From positions 10,702 through 59,022 of the forward strand of contig CADBKF010000010.1 in the NCBI GenBank assembly GCA_902795195.1: a DNA stretch of 48,321 bases, read 5' to 3'. A model generated the notes under the pieces. That model was not told the DNA's origin, did not search any database, and saw nothing but the letters and a program-made list of their open reading frames with translations. This stretch comes from Oscillospiraceae bacterium (lineage in GTDB: Bacteria > Bacillota > Clostridia > Oscillospirales > Oscillospiraceae). Below are positions 15,352 to 24,519 of the stretch, in pieces. Position 1 is the stretch's first letter, and every line of letters begins with the position of its first letter. The translations under genes and the position numbers were made by a program.

Positions 15352-15399
15352 GAGCTTTTTTCTCTTTCCAGCAAAAATATCTGCAGGGATGCAAGGGGG

Positions 15400-15439
15400 C
15401 CTGACAAAAGGACGGCATTTTTGCCGTCCTTTTGTCAGG
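15400..15439. terminator. Perfect hairpin, 17-bp stem
   Basis: CCTGACAAAAGGACGGC and GCCGTCCTTTTGTCAGG face each other across a short T-rich loop. It lies upstream of the tRNA promoter and next to the repeat array. No gene ends here on the plus strand, so it may insulate the tRNA from neighbouring transcription. Confidence 0.6.
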
Positions 15440-16605
15440 TTCATTTGCTGCGAGGCGAGTCGGGGGCATCGTCGGGACGCGGACGGCAGATTGCCGTCCC
15501 TACAGATGCGGTGCATTTGGACGGGGAACCCGTCCGCTACGGGTGCGGCGGATTTCGGCGGACGAGCGAGGCTCGTCCCTACGTTCTCCTATTGCCTATT
15601 GCCTGTTCCCTATTGCCTGCTATCCGCTTTGCGGGCTGTCGGGGACACCGGCCCCTACGGGTGCGGCGGATTTCGACGGGGAACCCGTCCGCTACGGGTG
15701 CGGCGGATTTCGACGGGGAGCCCGTCCGCTACGGGTGCGGCGGATTTCGACGGGGAACCCGTCCGCTACGGGTGCGGCGGATTTCGGCGGGCGAGCAATG
15801 CTTGCCCCTACGTTCTCCTATTGCCTATTGCCTCTTGTGTGCTACACGCTTTGCGGGCCGTCGGGGACGCCGGCCCCTACGGGTACGGTGCATTTGGACG
15901 GGGAACCCGTCCGCTACGGGTGCGGCGGATTTCGGCGGGGAACCCGCCCGCTACGGGTGCGGCGGATTTCGGCGGGCGAGCAATGCTTGCCCCTACGTTC
16001 TCCTATTGCCTGTTCCCTACTGCCTGCCATCCGCTTTGCGGGCCGTCGGGGACGCCAGGCCCTACGGGTGCGGTGCATTTGGACGGGGAACCCGCCCGCT
16101 ACGGGTGCGGCGGATTTCGACGGGCGAGCAATGCTCGCCCCTACGTTCTCCTGTTGCCTATTGCCTGTTTCCTATTGCCTGCCACCCGCTTTGCGGGCCG
16201 TCGGGGACGCCGGCCCCTACGGGTGCGGCGGATTTCGGCGGGCGAGCAATGCTCGCCCCTACGTTCTCCTGTTGCCTGTTGCCTATTCCCTATTGCCTGC
16301 CATCCGCTTTGCGGGCCGTCGGGGACGCCGGCCCCTACGGTGTGGGGTGGGGGTGCTGTTGTAGGGGACGGCGTCCTCGACGTCCCGGCATTCGGTACGA
16401 ATGCATTCGCCGTGAGGCGAATTTATGAGACGCCCTGCGGGCGACGGGCCGTCGGGGACGCCGGCCCCTATGGGTGCGGTGGATGTCGGCGGACGAGCGA
16501 GGCTCGTCCCTACGTTTTCCGATTGCCGGTTGCCGCATGCCTGTTGCCGCTTGCGTGCTGTTTGCTTTGCGGGCCGTCGAGGCGCTGTCCGATCATGCTC
16601 CGGCA
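15440..16605. repeat. Modular repeat array, no genes
   Basis: About 1.1 kb are built from a few palindromic words in changing order: GGACGGGGAACCCGTCC-type, GGGCGAGCAATGCTCGCCC-type and GGGCCGTCGGGGACGCCGGCCC-type hairpins, spacers of CTACGGGTGCGGCGGATTTC, and runs of TATTGCCTATTGCCTGTTCCC. The marker ACGTTCTCCT recurs at 15581, 15810, 15995, 16143 and 16261, with a variant at 16512; the uneven spacing shows that modules are gained and lost. The long open frames across it are repeat readings. Confidence 0.85.
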
Positions 16606-16609
16606 TGCG

Positions 16610-19600
16610 CTAGCCCGTCATGGCGCGGTAGAGGAAGGTGACGATTTCGCTGCGCTTGCAGTTTTGGGCGGGGCTGAAGGTGGTGGCGGAGGTGCCGTTG
16701 GTGACGCCGTTCTCCACGGCCCAGAGCACCGCGTCGTAGTAGTAGGCGCCCGCCTTCACGTCGGTGAAGGGGTTGACCAGGCTGCCCGGCTTGGGGCCGC
16801 CCTCGGCGCGCCAGAGGAAGGTCACGGCGTGCTCGCGCTTGCAGGGATCGTTCGTGCCGAATTTTGTCGTCGAAACGCCGTTGGTGATGCCCTTTTCCAC
16901 AGCCCAGAGCACCGCATCGTAGTAGTAGGCGTCCGTCTTCACATCGTTGAAGGGGCACACGGTGGAGCTTGGCGCCTGGCAGCCGTAGGCGCGCCAGAGG
17001 AAGGTCACGATCTGGGCGCGGGTGCAGGTCGCGTTGGGGCTGAAGTGCGTCTTGTCGGTGCCGGCGGTGATCTGCGGCTTCGCATTCACGGCCCAGAGCA
17101 CCGCGTCATAGTAGAAGGCGCCCTCCTTGACGTCTACGAAGGGATTATTCTGCGGGATGGCAAACAGGAATTCCACGTCGCAGGGGTCCGCGGAGAAGCG
17201 GAGGTCCGCCAGTACATTGTTGACATAGACCTTCGTCGATTCGTCGATGCGATAGCCGGCCTTCGGCTCCAGGCGAAGGCGGACCGCGTAGGTCTTGCCG
17301 GCGACGAAGGTGTCCGTCGGGCCCATGTTGGGATAGGGCGACTCGTACAGATACCAGTTCACGACATTGATCGTATACGGATCACTGGAACTGGAAAGGA
17401 ATTTGCCCGGCTTCTCACCGGCTTTCGGCGCGGGGATCGAAAGCCGGATCTCCTGGATCGCCTGAGCCTGGGACCACTTGGCGTAGAGCGTGAAGCGCTC
17501 GGTGACGGGAGTGCTGAAATCGTACTTGGTGTGGAAGGTCAGGCTCGTGTACCAGCCCTCGAAGACCCAGCCCTCCTCTTCGGGAGGCTCGGGCTCCACA
17601 GCACATTCGCCGTTCTTGACCATCTGCGCGGGCGGCGCAATGCCGTGCTCGGTGGAGAAGCTCACCTCAAACTCGAAGTTGGACGGGTCCGGCGTAACCC
17701 AGAGCTCAAGCTTGTTGGGAGCGATTACCTCAGCGCTGACGGTGTAGGGATCGACGTCATAATAATCGAGCGGGAAATCGTTGAAGTAGATATCGCGCTT
17801 TTCTATGTTGGGATTGAAGTTATAGCCGTCCCTGGCGGTGATGTACATATGGAAGAAGTGGGTGCCGCTGCCGAATGTGTCGCCGTAGTTCATATAATCC
17901 CATTCGATGCCGTTCCTGATCCACTCATCGTCCATGTCGGTTGCGGAGTAGTAGCCCGCGCCTGTGGGATAGGTTGCGGTGTAGTCCGGCATCTGACCTG
18001 TCACGGGATCGTCCAGCCAGAAGCTGACCTCGTCGATCTGCCGGACCGCCTTCATCGGCTCGGTGTAGAACTTCCAGTCGAGGGTGCCCGGCTCAAAGCC
18101 GATCGCCTTGTCAATGGTGCCTGGCCACTGCAGGGGGACACTCTTTCCGTAGATGTCATAGAGTTTGGTATGTCCATAGTACAGAAAGCTATACGGGTCG
18201 GAAGAGAAGAACTCGTACCCGTCGTCTGCGCTCAGCCGGACATAGAGCTCATAGTTTTTACCAGCCTGGAACCGGTCGGTGGACTTGATGCGCACGCCGT
18301 CCTCATACCAGTAGGCGTCGTAGAACCCATAGTTGCTGCCGTCGGGCTTCTTCAGATAAATGGCCGGCATACCGGACATCTCGCCGACGACGGGATATTC
18401 GAAGCCGGTGATGGTGACTTCGTTGATCGGCTCCTTGCATACCAGGTCTTCCGTGTAGACGACGAATTGATCGGATTCGGAGACGTAGTGGCAATAATCG
18501 AGCGTGACCGGCAGCTCGGAGCAGTCTCCGTAGCGGACATATACCTTGGTGGAGCTGTCGAAGGTATAGCCGCTCTTGGGCTTGATCTCCAGGACCTGAT
18601 AATACGTTTCCCCGGCCTCGAACAAAGCGCTGTCCACCCGCTCGTAGCCGGCGGAGTTCTTTTTCAGCCAGTAGTGGTCGGTGATCTCAGCGGTGGAGTT
18701 GTAGATCGAAGGACTGGTCGCGCCGACGGACCTGCCCGCGACCGGCGGCATGAAGTCGTCGACGTAGACCGTATCCATCTTTGCGCTGAGCGGGATGTTT
18801 TCGGTCCAGATGCGGAGCGAGCCGTCCGTAAGCAGGGTGGTCGACGAAATGGAGATCTCGTTTCCGCCGTAATCCCGGACCTTCGCCGTGGTCGTGCTGT
18901 CGAACTTGTAGCCGTTCTTTGGCCGGATCGTGAGGGCGCATCGATAGGACGCGGGCGCCGTGAACGTTTCACTTGGAGACAACAGGGTGTTGACGCGGTA
19001 CCACTGCTGGCTGACCATCTCAAATGTATCTGCGCCCGGCCAGGCGTTGGTGGCGCTTTGTACGGTCGCGCCGACAGTCGGGTAGGTGAAGCCGTTGATC
19101 ACAGCCTCCGGGATCAGCGGGTCGATCGGCGTGAACAGGTAGGAGACCTTGCCCGAGCTGTTGATCTTGCCCTCCATGAAGAGCCCGGTGTCGTCGTCAT
19201 AGTAGGTGATGCTCGTGCCCGTTTCGATGATGGCGCCGGGGCCGTCGCGGATCTCCAGCTCAAGGATGTAGCTCCTGCCTTTTTCAAAGCTGTGCAGGGT
19301 GTTGACTTCGATCGCGCCGCCCTGGACCTTGTACCAGGTGGCAATGATGGCGGAAATCTGGCTTTCCTGGATCGCGGAGCAGATGTCGTCCGCACTCCAG
19401 GGATGCTCGCCCACCTTCGGCATGCCGTGGGTCTTGCCCGGCTTGTTGGTGAGCTCGTAGGTGTAGTCGTAGATCGTGATGGCCGGGAAGGTCAGCTTGA
19501 TTTCCAGCTCCATGTTGTCCCGGCGGAGGGTCAGCTTGCGGTCGGTCCACTTATCGCCGACCTTCTTTCCGTCGCCGTAGACGAAGTTGAGGTCGCAGTT

Positions 19601-19936
19601 CACCGAGGGGTCGAAGGGCTTGGTGTCGTCCTTGGAATGCAGCGTGATGTAGGCGCAGTAGGTCCCGCCCGGCTGGACCATGTGGCCGGGGGCGACGGAG
19701 ACCTCACTGATGCCTTCCTTTCTGGTCCAGCGGACGGTGCTGTAGTAGCTGTCCTTTTCGTATTCTTCGTTGTAGGGGACGGTATAGTCGGTCTTCAGGG
19801 TTTCATAGTCGATCGGGACGCCGATGTTTTCCACCCGGACATGGGTGATCTTCCCTGCCGCGGACGCCGGCACAGGCAGAATGCCAAGCAGCATCACCAG
19901 GCAGAGCAGGGCCGATAGCAGACGTTTGACTTTCAT
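16610..19936 (-). CDS. Secreted SLH-domain surface protein with InlB-type repeat
   Basis: An 1108-residue cell-surface protein. Residues 1-27 are a signal peptide (KVKRLLSALLCLVMLLGILP, cut near ASAA). Most of the protein is a series of ~100-residue repeats of unknown family, each with an ITGFxYPxVG-like start, a W and an FxAGxxYxLxIxxKxGYxFD-type ending. Around residues 755-830 is an InlB B-repeat (FEGWYTS ... FTLYAKW). The last ~180 residues are three SLH domains (FVDVKEGAFYYDAVLWA, FNDVKTDAYYYDAVLWA, FTDVKAGAYYYDAVLWA) that should bind a pyruvylated wall polymer. AAGGAGG precedes the ATG. It is a lone gene between repeat regions. Its role may be adhesion or matrix binding; no catalytic domain is visible. 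Confidence 0.9.
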   Translation of the reverse strand: MKVKRLLSALLCLVMLLGILPVPASAAGKITHVRVENIGVPIDYETLKTDYTVPYNEEYEKDSYYSTVRWTRKEGISEVSVAPGHMVQPGGTYCAYITLHSKDDTKPFDPSVNCDLNFVYGDGKKVGDKWTDRKLTLRRDNMELEIKLTFPAITIYDYTYELTNKPGKTHGMPKVGEHPWSADDICSAIQESQISAIIATWYKVQGGAIEVNTLHSFEKGRSYILELEIRDGPGAIIETGTSITYYDDDTGLFMEGKINSSGKVSYLFTPIDPLIPEAVINGFTYPTVGATVQSATNAWPGADTFEMVSQQWYRVNTLLSPSETFTAPASYRCALTIRPKNGYKFDSTTTAKVRDYGGNEISISSTTLLTDGSLRIWTENIPLSAKMDTVYVDDFMPPVAGRSVGATSPSIYNSTAEITDHYWLKKNSAGYERVDSALFEAGETYYQVLEIKPKSGYTFDSSTKVYVRYGDCSELPVTLDYCHYVSESDQFVVYTEDLVCKEPINEVTITGFEYPVVGEMSGMPAIYLKKPDGSNYGFYDAYWYEDGVRIKSTDRFQAGKNYELYVRLSADDGYEFFSSDPYSFLYYGHTKLYDIYGKSVPLQWPGTIDKAIGFEPGTLDWKFYTEPMKAVRQIDEVSFWLDDPVTGQMPDYTATYPTGAGYYSATDMDDEWIRNGIEWDYMNYGDTFGSGTHFFHMYITARDGYNFNPNIEKRDIYFNDFPLDYYDVDPYTVSAEVIAPNKLELWVTPDPSNFEFEVSFSTEHGIAPPAQMVKNGECAVEPEPPEEEGWVFEGWYTSLTFHTKYDFSTPVTERFTLYAKWSQAQAIQEIRLSIPAPKAGEKPGKFLSSSSDPYTINVVNWYLYESPYPNMGPTDTFVAGKTYAVRLRLEPKAGYRIDESTKVYVNNVLADLRFSADPCDVEFLFAIPQNNPFVDVKEGAFYYDAVLWAVNAKPQITAGTDKTHFSPNATCTRAQIVTFLWRAYGCQAPSSTVCPFNDVKTDAYYYDAVLWAVEKGITNGVSTTKFGTNDPCKREHAVTFLWRAEGGPKPGSLVNPFTDVKAGAYYYDAVLWAVENGVTNGTSATTFSPAQNCKRSEIVTFLYRAMTG

Positions 19937-20590
19937 GGTGCATCCTCCTTTTCATTTGGCGATTGATTTCGCATGAAAAAACCAGTGCGCTGTAATCTCA
20001 AAAAGTGAATGTAGGGACGAGCACTATGCCGGCTACGCCATGGCATGTCGCTGCGAGCAAAGCTCTACGCGACGGGCCGCGACAGTCCACTGGACTGTCG
20101 GCACTTCGTGCTTCGTCCGGCATTCGGAACGAATGCAACTTGCCGGAGGCAAATTTAGATGCTTGCCCGGCAAGCATTGTTTGCTTCGCAAACGCGGACG
20201 AGCAATGCTCGTCCCTACAGTATAAACTGCAGCTGTTGCAGCGCACTGATTCTTGCTCAATTTGATTATACCGGGTCAGAACGTCCGCCGCCTCCCCAAT
20301 TTTACCAATTTTGGGGGGTACAAACAGAGAAATGTGCGGTATAATAGGCTCAGGAAAAACCGTAGTGGCGTGTAACACCAAAAGTTTATATTGTAGCGCG
20401 GGCAATCTGCCCGCATCCAAGCGCCAGAATGCAATTTTGCGGGCTGATCACCTGCGCTACGGGAGTGTAGCTAATACAAGTTTGCGGGCTGATAGCCCGC
20501 GCTACACCCACGCTATAGGAGTAAAGCTCTCGGTGTTACAGCGCCGTCGTTCTCCTATTGCCTATTGCCTCATTCCCGATTGCCTCTGAA
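19937..20590. repeat. Gene-free region with hairpin words
   Basis: Repeats make up most of it: GTAGGGACGAGC words near 20011 and 20197-20219, a GGCATTCGGAACGAATGC word near 20119, paired GCTTGCCCGGCAAGC and GTTTGCTTCGCAAAC hairpins (about 20160-20192), and GCGGGCAATCTGCCCGC words near 20399-20500. TATAAT-like hexamers (about 20264 and 20337) have no good -35 partner. The sequence just upstream of the SLH gene shows no clear promoter. Confidence 0.65.
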
Positions 20591-20847
20591 CACTTTCCAC
20601 TTTCCACTGTCCACTTTCAACTTCCGGCCCGCTCCTCATTTCTCACTCCTAACCCCTCACTCGCTGCTCTGCCCGACGTCGCCGGACAAGCGCGGCTTGT
20701 CCCTACACTTTCCACTTTCCACTGTCCACTTTCAACTTCCAGCCCGCTCCTCACTTCTCACTCCTAACCCCTCACTCGCTGCTCTGCCCGACGTCGCCGG
20801 ACAAGCGCGGATTGTCCCTACACTTTCCACTTTCCACTGTCCACTGT
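20591..20847. repeat. 115-bp tandem repeat, 2.2 copies
   Basis: Copies begin at 20591, 20706 and 20821 (partial), exactly 115 bases apart. Each joins a CACTTTCCACTTTCCACTGT run to CTCCTAACCCCTCACTCGCTG and to the palindromic CCGGACAAGCGCGGCTTGTCC word. Two copies differ at only a few bases, so the duplication is recent. Confidence 0.88.
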
Positions 20848-20852
20848 CCACT

Positions 20853-20915
20853 CCCTGATCCCTGATCCCTGATCCCTGATCCCTGATCCCTGATCTCTGA
20901 TCCCTGATCCCTGAC
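20853..20915. repeat. Heptanucleotide tract (CCCTGAT)9 before the sensor operon
   Basis: Nine 7-base units, seven exact CCCTGAT plus CTCTGAT and CCCTGAC, end 20 bases before the start codon of the membrane sensor. The tract is next to the GGAGGTGA ribosome site, so copy-number change would alter the leader or promoter spacing. Confidence 0.85.
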
Positions 20916-20935
20916 CACTCCCCGGAGGTGATCCC

Positions 20936-22546
20936 ATGTCCGGCATTCATAAGCGCGCCATCGGGTGGATCGCCCTGGCGTTTGTGTTCTGCATTGCGCT
21001 GCGGATTCTGCTCTACGGGGTGGACTATGCCGACGGGGTCAATGAGCTCTCCTGCAGTCTGGTCGCCGTCATCTGGGCCATGTCGGTGCGCAAGCGCGTC
21101 ACCGACCCGGCGCTGCGGCATCTGCTGCTGGGCATTGCCCATGGTCTGATCCTCTATCTGTGCCTGCAGTTTTGCCGCTACGACCTGTTCCGGGTGCCGC
21201 TGCGCCTGAGCCGGCATCTGTGGTATGCCTTCTACCTGCCGATGGACGTCCTGCCGGTGCTGGTCCTTGCGCTCTCGCTGCGGATCTACCGGCCGGCGGA
21301 CAAGCCGCTTGGCTGGCCCTTCTGGCTGATCGCGCTGCTCTTTGCGCTGCTGACCGTCGGCGTTCTGACCAACGACCGGCACTTCTGGTTCAAATCCTTC
21401 CCCGGCGGCGTGCTCGACGACGACGGCACGGAGAAAAGCGGCTGGCTGTATTATGTGCTCAGCGCTCTCACCTACGGGACCTATCTGGCATCCTTCGGGA
21501 TCCTGCTGCGCAAAAGCCGCCGCTTCGGCGGGCAGCGCCTGCGCTGGCTGCCGCTGGTGCCGCTGGGCTTCGGCATTCTCTATTTTCTGCTCTATCCGTT
21601 GGGGATCGGAATCCGCATCCTGGGCTTCCGGGTTCTGACCATGGGCCAGATGCTGACGCTGTGCGTCGTCGGCGCGCTCGAATGCTGCATCCAGATCGGG
21701 CTCATCCCGGCCAACTCCGACTACGAGACGCTGTTCTCGCTCTCGAAGCAGCCCGCCGCCATCCTCGACGGCGCGGGCCGGCCGATCTATACGACCGGCA
21801 GCGGCTACCCCTTCCCGGACACGCCGGACGAGCAGATCCTGCGCCACCAGATCCCGGGCGGCAGCGTGGAATGGGCAGTGGACACCGCGCCGCTGCTGCG
21901 CCTCAACCGTGAGCTCGACGAGGCGGTCAAGGCCATCGAGACCCGCAACACCTATCTGGCCGAGCAGGCCCGCATCCGCGCCGAGCGTACCGAGCTCGAG
22001 ACCCGCAACCGCATCTATGACGACATCGTGAGCGCCGTGCAGCCGCAGCTCGACCACATCACCGCCCTGCTGGACGACCGGGAGACCCCCTTTGCCGCGC
22101 GCCTGCGGCAGATCTCGCTGCGCAGCGTCTTCATCAAGCGGCGCAGCAACATGGAGCTGACCGCAGAAAACGGCCGTCTGAGCGCGACCGAGCTGCAGCT
22201 GGCCATCGCGGAGACCGTGACCTATCTGCGCCTGTCCGAGGTCGAAGCGGCGGTGTTCGCCGAGGGCGGCGGCAGCTTCCCTGCCGCGCTCATCACCGCG
22301 GCCTATACCCAGCTGCAGCGCATGATCGAGGCCTGCGGCAGTTCCCTGTCGAAGCTGCTGGTCTTCCTCAAAGCCGAGCCGGGCCTTCTCACCCTGCGCC
22401 TGCTGCTGCAGGCCGAGGATCTGGAGCTGGCAGCGCCCTTCTCCGCCGCCGGGCAGCCGGGCTTCACCCAGCACGTCACCGTGACCAAGCGCGATCCGGA
22501 TCTTCTGCTGGTGTTCCGCTTTCAGGAGGGGGGTGCGGAAGAATGA
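20936..22546 (+). CDS. Membrane sensor with degenerate histidine-kinase core (pseudokinase)
   Basis: A 536-residue protein. About seven to eight hydrophobic segments fill residues 8-260 in the manner of 7TM-type histidine kinase sensors. A small PAS-like stretch (PAAILDGAGRPIYT) follows, then a coiled coil (about 310-360) and a kinase-like end. Where the partner kinase has LHDE, this protein has IYDD, so the phospho-acceptor His is replaced by Tyr361. The region that should form the ATP-binding N-box (YTQLQRMIEACG) lacks the HExxxNxxRHA pattern. It is therefore probably catalytically dead. GGAGGTGA supports the start. Its stop overlaps the start of the next gene (ATGA), which argues for a co-translated heteromer with the active kinase. 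Confidence 0.75.
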   Translation: MSGIHKRAIGWIALAFVFCIALRILLYGVDYADGVNELSCSLVAVIWAMSVRKRVTDPALRHLLLGIAHGLILYLCLQFCRYDLFRVPLRLSRHLWYAFYLPMDVLPVLVLALSLRIYRPADKPLGWPFWLIALLFALLTVGVLTNDRHFWFKSFPGGVLDDDGTEKSGWLYYVLSALTYGTYLASFGILLRKSRRFGGQRLRWLPLVPLGFGILYFLLYPLGIGIRILGFRVLTMGQMLTLCVVGALECCIQIGLIPANSDYETLFSLSKQPAAILDGAGRPIYTTGSGYPFPDTPDEQILRHQIPGGSVEWAVDTAPLLRLNRELDEAVKAIETRNTYLAEQARIRAERTELETRNRIYDDIVSAVQPQLDHITALLDDRETPFAARLRQISLRSVFIKRRSNMELTAENGRLSATELQLAIAETVTYLRLSEVEAAVFAEGGGSFPAALITAAYTQLQRMIEACGSSLSKLLVFLKAEPGLLTLRLLLQAEDLELAAPFSAAGQPGFTQHVTVTKRDPDLLLVFRFQEGGAEE

Positions 22547-23853
22547 GTGAGCAGAGCGCACCCCTTGCCGCTTGGATCGGCCTTGCCTGCCTGCTCATCA
22601 CGCTGGCCGGCCTGACCGTGCTGGCCTTCTCGATCCGCCGCCGGCAGCTCTGGCCGGGGCTGATCGGCGCGGCCGCCGCCGCGATCAGCTATCTGCTGCT
22701 CCAGCTGTCCGTCTTCACCGTGTTCGCGCTCTACCGGGACCCGAGCCTGCAAAGGCCCGCCGTCGGGCTGGGCTGGCTGCCCGGCTGGCTGCCGCCGGTG
22801 CTGCTGCCGGTGCTTGCGCTGCTGTTGGGCTTCTGCTACCTCCGGCTGAGCCGCGGCGAGCGCGGCCAGATCACGCCGATGTCGGTCAAGGCCGCGGTCG
22901 ACAGCCTGCCCACCGGCCTGTGCTTCTATCTGCCCGGCGGGCGGATCGTGCTGGTGAACCGGACGATGCAGGCGCTTTGCCAGACCCTCACCGGGGAATA
23001 CCTGGCCAACGGCGAGCGCTTCCGCAGCCGGCTGCTGGCCGATCCCGCGCTGCCGGTCCGGCGGCCCATGACCGAGGACGGCGTGCTCGTGCTGCAGCTG
23101 CCGGACGAGACCGCCTGGGCCGTGTCGGAGAGTCAGGCCGACTACCGCGGCAGCCCCCTGCAGATGCTCATGGCCGCGGAGGTCACGGAGCTCGTGAAAA
23201 AAAGCGCCTCGCTGCAGGCGCTGCGCAGCCAGCTCACCGGCCTCAACCGGCAGCTGACCGAGTATTACCAGGACATTGCCGCGCTGACCACACAGAAGGA
23301 GATCCTCTCGGCCCGCGTCCGGCTGCACGACGAGATGGGCGCGGACCTGCTGATGATGCAGCGCTATCTGCTCCACGGCGGCAGCGAGGCCGACCAGGCC
23401 GAGATCGAAGCCCGCCTGCGCCGCAGCCTGTCCTTCCTCAAGGCGCAGAGCGCCGTGCCCACGCAGGACGAGCTGCAGCTCATCCGCGAGACCGCCGAGC
23501 GCCTGGGCCTGCGCATCCGCATCGAGGGACAGATCCCGGAGACCGGGCCGCTGCGCCGCATCCTGGCCACCGCCCTGCACGAATGTATGACCAACACCCT
23601 GCGCCATGCCGGCGGCGACACGCTGACCATGGTGCTTCGCGAAGATGCGCAAAGCCTGCACGCCCGGCTGACCAACAACGGCCTGCAGCCCGCAGGGCCC
23701 ATTCGGGAGCAGGGCGGGCTCAAAGCCCTGCGGACGCTGACCGAGCAGGCCGGCGGGCGGATGACCGTGTCTGTCGCCCCGGAATTCGCCGTGTGCCTGG
23801 ACCTGCCAAAGGAGGAGAAAGATCATGCCGTATCGCGTTCTGATCGTGGATGA
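22543..23853 (+). CDS. Membrane histidine kinase, NarL/DesK-like
   Basis: A 436-residue sensor kinase. Three to four hydrophobic segments lie in residues 8-110, followed by a PAS-like stretch (SLPTGLCFYLPGGRIVLVNR, about 124-143), a coiled coil, the phospho-acceptor motif RLHDEMG with H262, and a HATPase end with the N-box ALHECMTNTLRHAGG and a weakly conserved G-box (LTNNGLQPAGPIREQGGL). The LHDE motif is of the HisKA_3 type that pairs with LuxR-type regulators, as found here. It overlaps both neighbours (4 bases with the pseudokinase, 29 bases with the regulator). The signal is unknown; two different multi-helix sensors in one operon may together sense a membrane or lipophilic cue. Confidence 0.85.
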   Translation: MSEQSAPLAAWIGLACLLITLAGLTVLAFSIRRRQLWPGLIGAAAAAISYLLLQLSVFTVFALYRDPSLQRPAVGLGWLPGWLPPVLLPVLALLLGFCYLRLSRGERGQITPMSVKAAVDSLPTGLCFYLPGGRIVLVNRTMQALCQTLTGEYLANGERFRSRLLADPALPVRRPMTEDGVLVLQLPDETAWAVSESQADYRGSPLQMLMAAEVTELVKKSASLQALRSQLTGLNRQLTEYYQDIAALTTQKEILSARVRLHDEMGADLLMMQRYLLHGGSEADQAEIEARLRRSLSFLKAQSAVPTQDELQLIRETAERLGLRIRIEGQIPETGPLRRILATALHECMTNTLRHAGGDTLTMVLREDAQSLHARLTNNGLQPAGPIREQGGLKALRTLTEQAGGRMTVSVAPEFAVCLDLPKEEKDHAVSRSDRG

Positions 23854-24454
23854 CCAGCTGATCCCCCGCCAGCTCTTTGAAAACACCGTGGCTGCCTCCG
23901 AGCGCTACACGCTCTGCGCCGCGCTCGACACCGCCGCCCTGGCCGACGCCTGGTGCGCCGGCGGGCTGGTGGACCTCATCGTGATGGACGTCGTGCTCAG
24001 CCACGGCCCCAACGGGCTCGATGTCGCCGGGCGCATCAAGTCCTCCTACCCGCGCATCAAGATCATCGTGGTGACCTCCCTGCCCGACGCGCTGTTCCTC
24101 GAGAAGGCGCGGCGCATCGGCGTGGATTCGTTCTGGTACAAGGAGCTGCAGTCGGCGCCGCTCTTGGAGGTCATGGACCGCACCATGGCCGGCGAGCAGG
24201 TCTGGCCCGACCGGCCGCCCGAGCAGCAGATCGGCCTGGCCAGAAGCAGCGAGCTCACCGAACGGGAGATGGACGTGCTGCGCCTGCTGGCCAAGGGCCT
24301 GTCCGACAAGGAGATCTGCGAGCAGCTGCATTTGAGCTTCAACACCGTGCGCTACCACGTGGATAATTTAATGAGCAAAACCGGCCAGACCTCCCGCACC
24401 GGCCTGGCCGTCCTCGCCGTCATGAGCGGCATCATATTTCCCGGCATTGAGTAA
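23825..24454 (+). CDS. LuxR/NarL-type response regulator
   Basis: A 209-residue two-domain regulator. The receiver domain has the acidic pair DD (9-10), phospho-acceptor D55 (LIVMDVV), VTSLPDA and a late Lys (YKELQ). The C-terminal LuxR helix-turn-helix spans about 145-190 (LTEREMDVLRLLAKGLSDKE, then NTVRYHVDNLMSKTG). AAAGGAGG lies just before the ATG inside the kinase gene. It completes the three-gene sensor operon and would be phosphorylated by the intact kinase; the target genes cannot be read from this window. A bidirectional terminator follows at once. Confidence 0.93.
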   Translation: MPYRVLIVDDQLIPRQLFENTVAASERYTLCAALDTAALADAWCAGGLVDLIVMDVVLSHGPNGLDVAGRIKSSYPRIKIIVVTSLPDALFLEKARRIGVDSFWYKELQSAPLLEVMDRTMAGEQVWPDRPPEQQIGLARSSELTEREMDVLRLLAKGLSDKEICEQLHLSFNTVRYHVDNLMSKTGQTSRTGLAVLAVMSGIIFPGIE

Positions 24455-24456
24455 GG

Positions 24457-24509
24457 AACAGGCAATCGGCAATAGGGGCCAGCGCCCCCTATTGCCGATT
24501 GCCTGTTTT
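24457..24509. terminator. Bidirectional terminator built from a repeat word
   Basis: AACAGGCAATCGGCAATAGGGG pairs with its near-perfect complement, ending in a T-rich tail on both sides. It separates the converging regulator and dehydrogenase genes. Its arms are made of the same CAATAGG/TTGCCTATTGCC words found in the repeat arrays, so at least one copy of that word has a terminator role. Confidence 0.8.
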
Positions 24510-24519
24510 CTGTTGCCTC

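Noticed and set aside
15440-16605. CRISPR array
   Set aside because: Repeated units are themselves palindromic, spacing is uneven, the intervening sequences are also repeats, and no cas gene is present.
15389-19918. A 1509-residue open frame on the plus strand over the repeat array and the SLH gene
   Set aside because: It is the antisense shadow of the SLH protein plus repeat text; it has no ribosome site or domain, and the minus-strand gene has a signal peptide and SLH domains.
20264-20343. Promoters with TATAAT-like hexamers in the gap before the sensor operon
   Set aside because: Neither has a recognisable -35 at 16-18 bases, and both are 600 bases from the gene.
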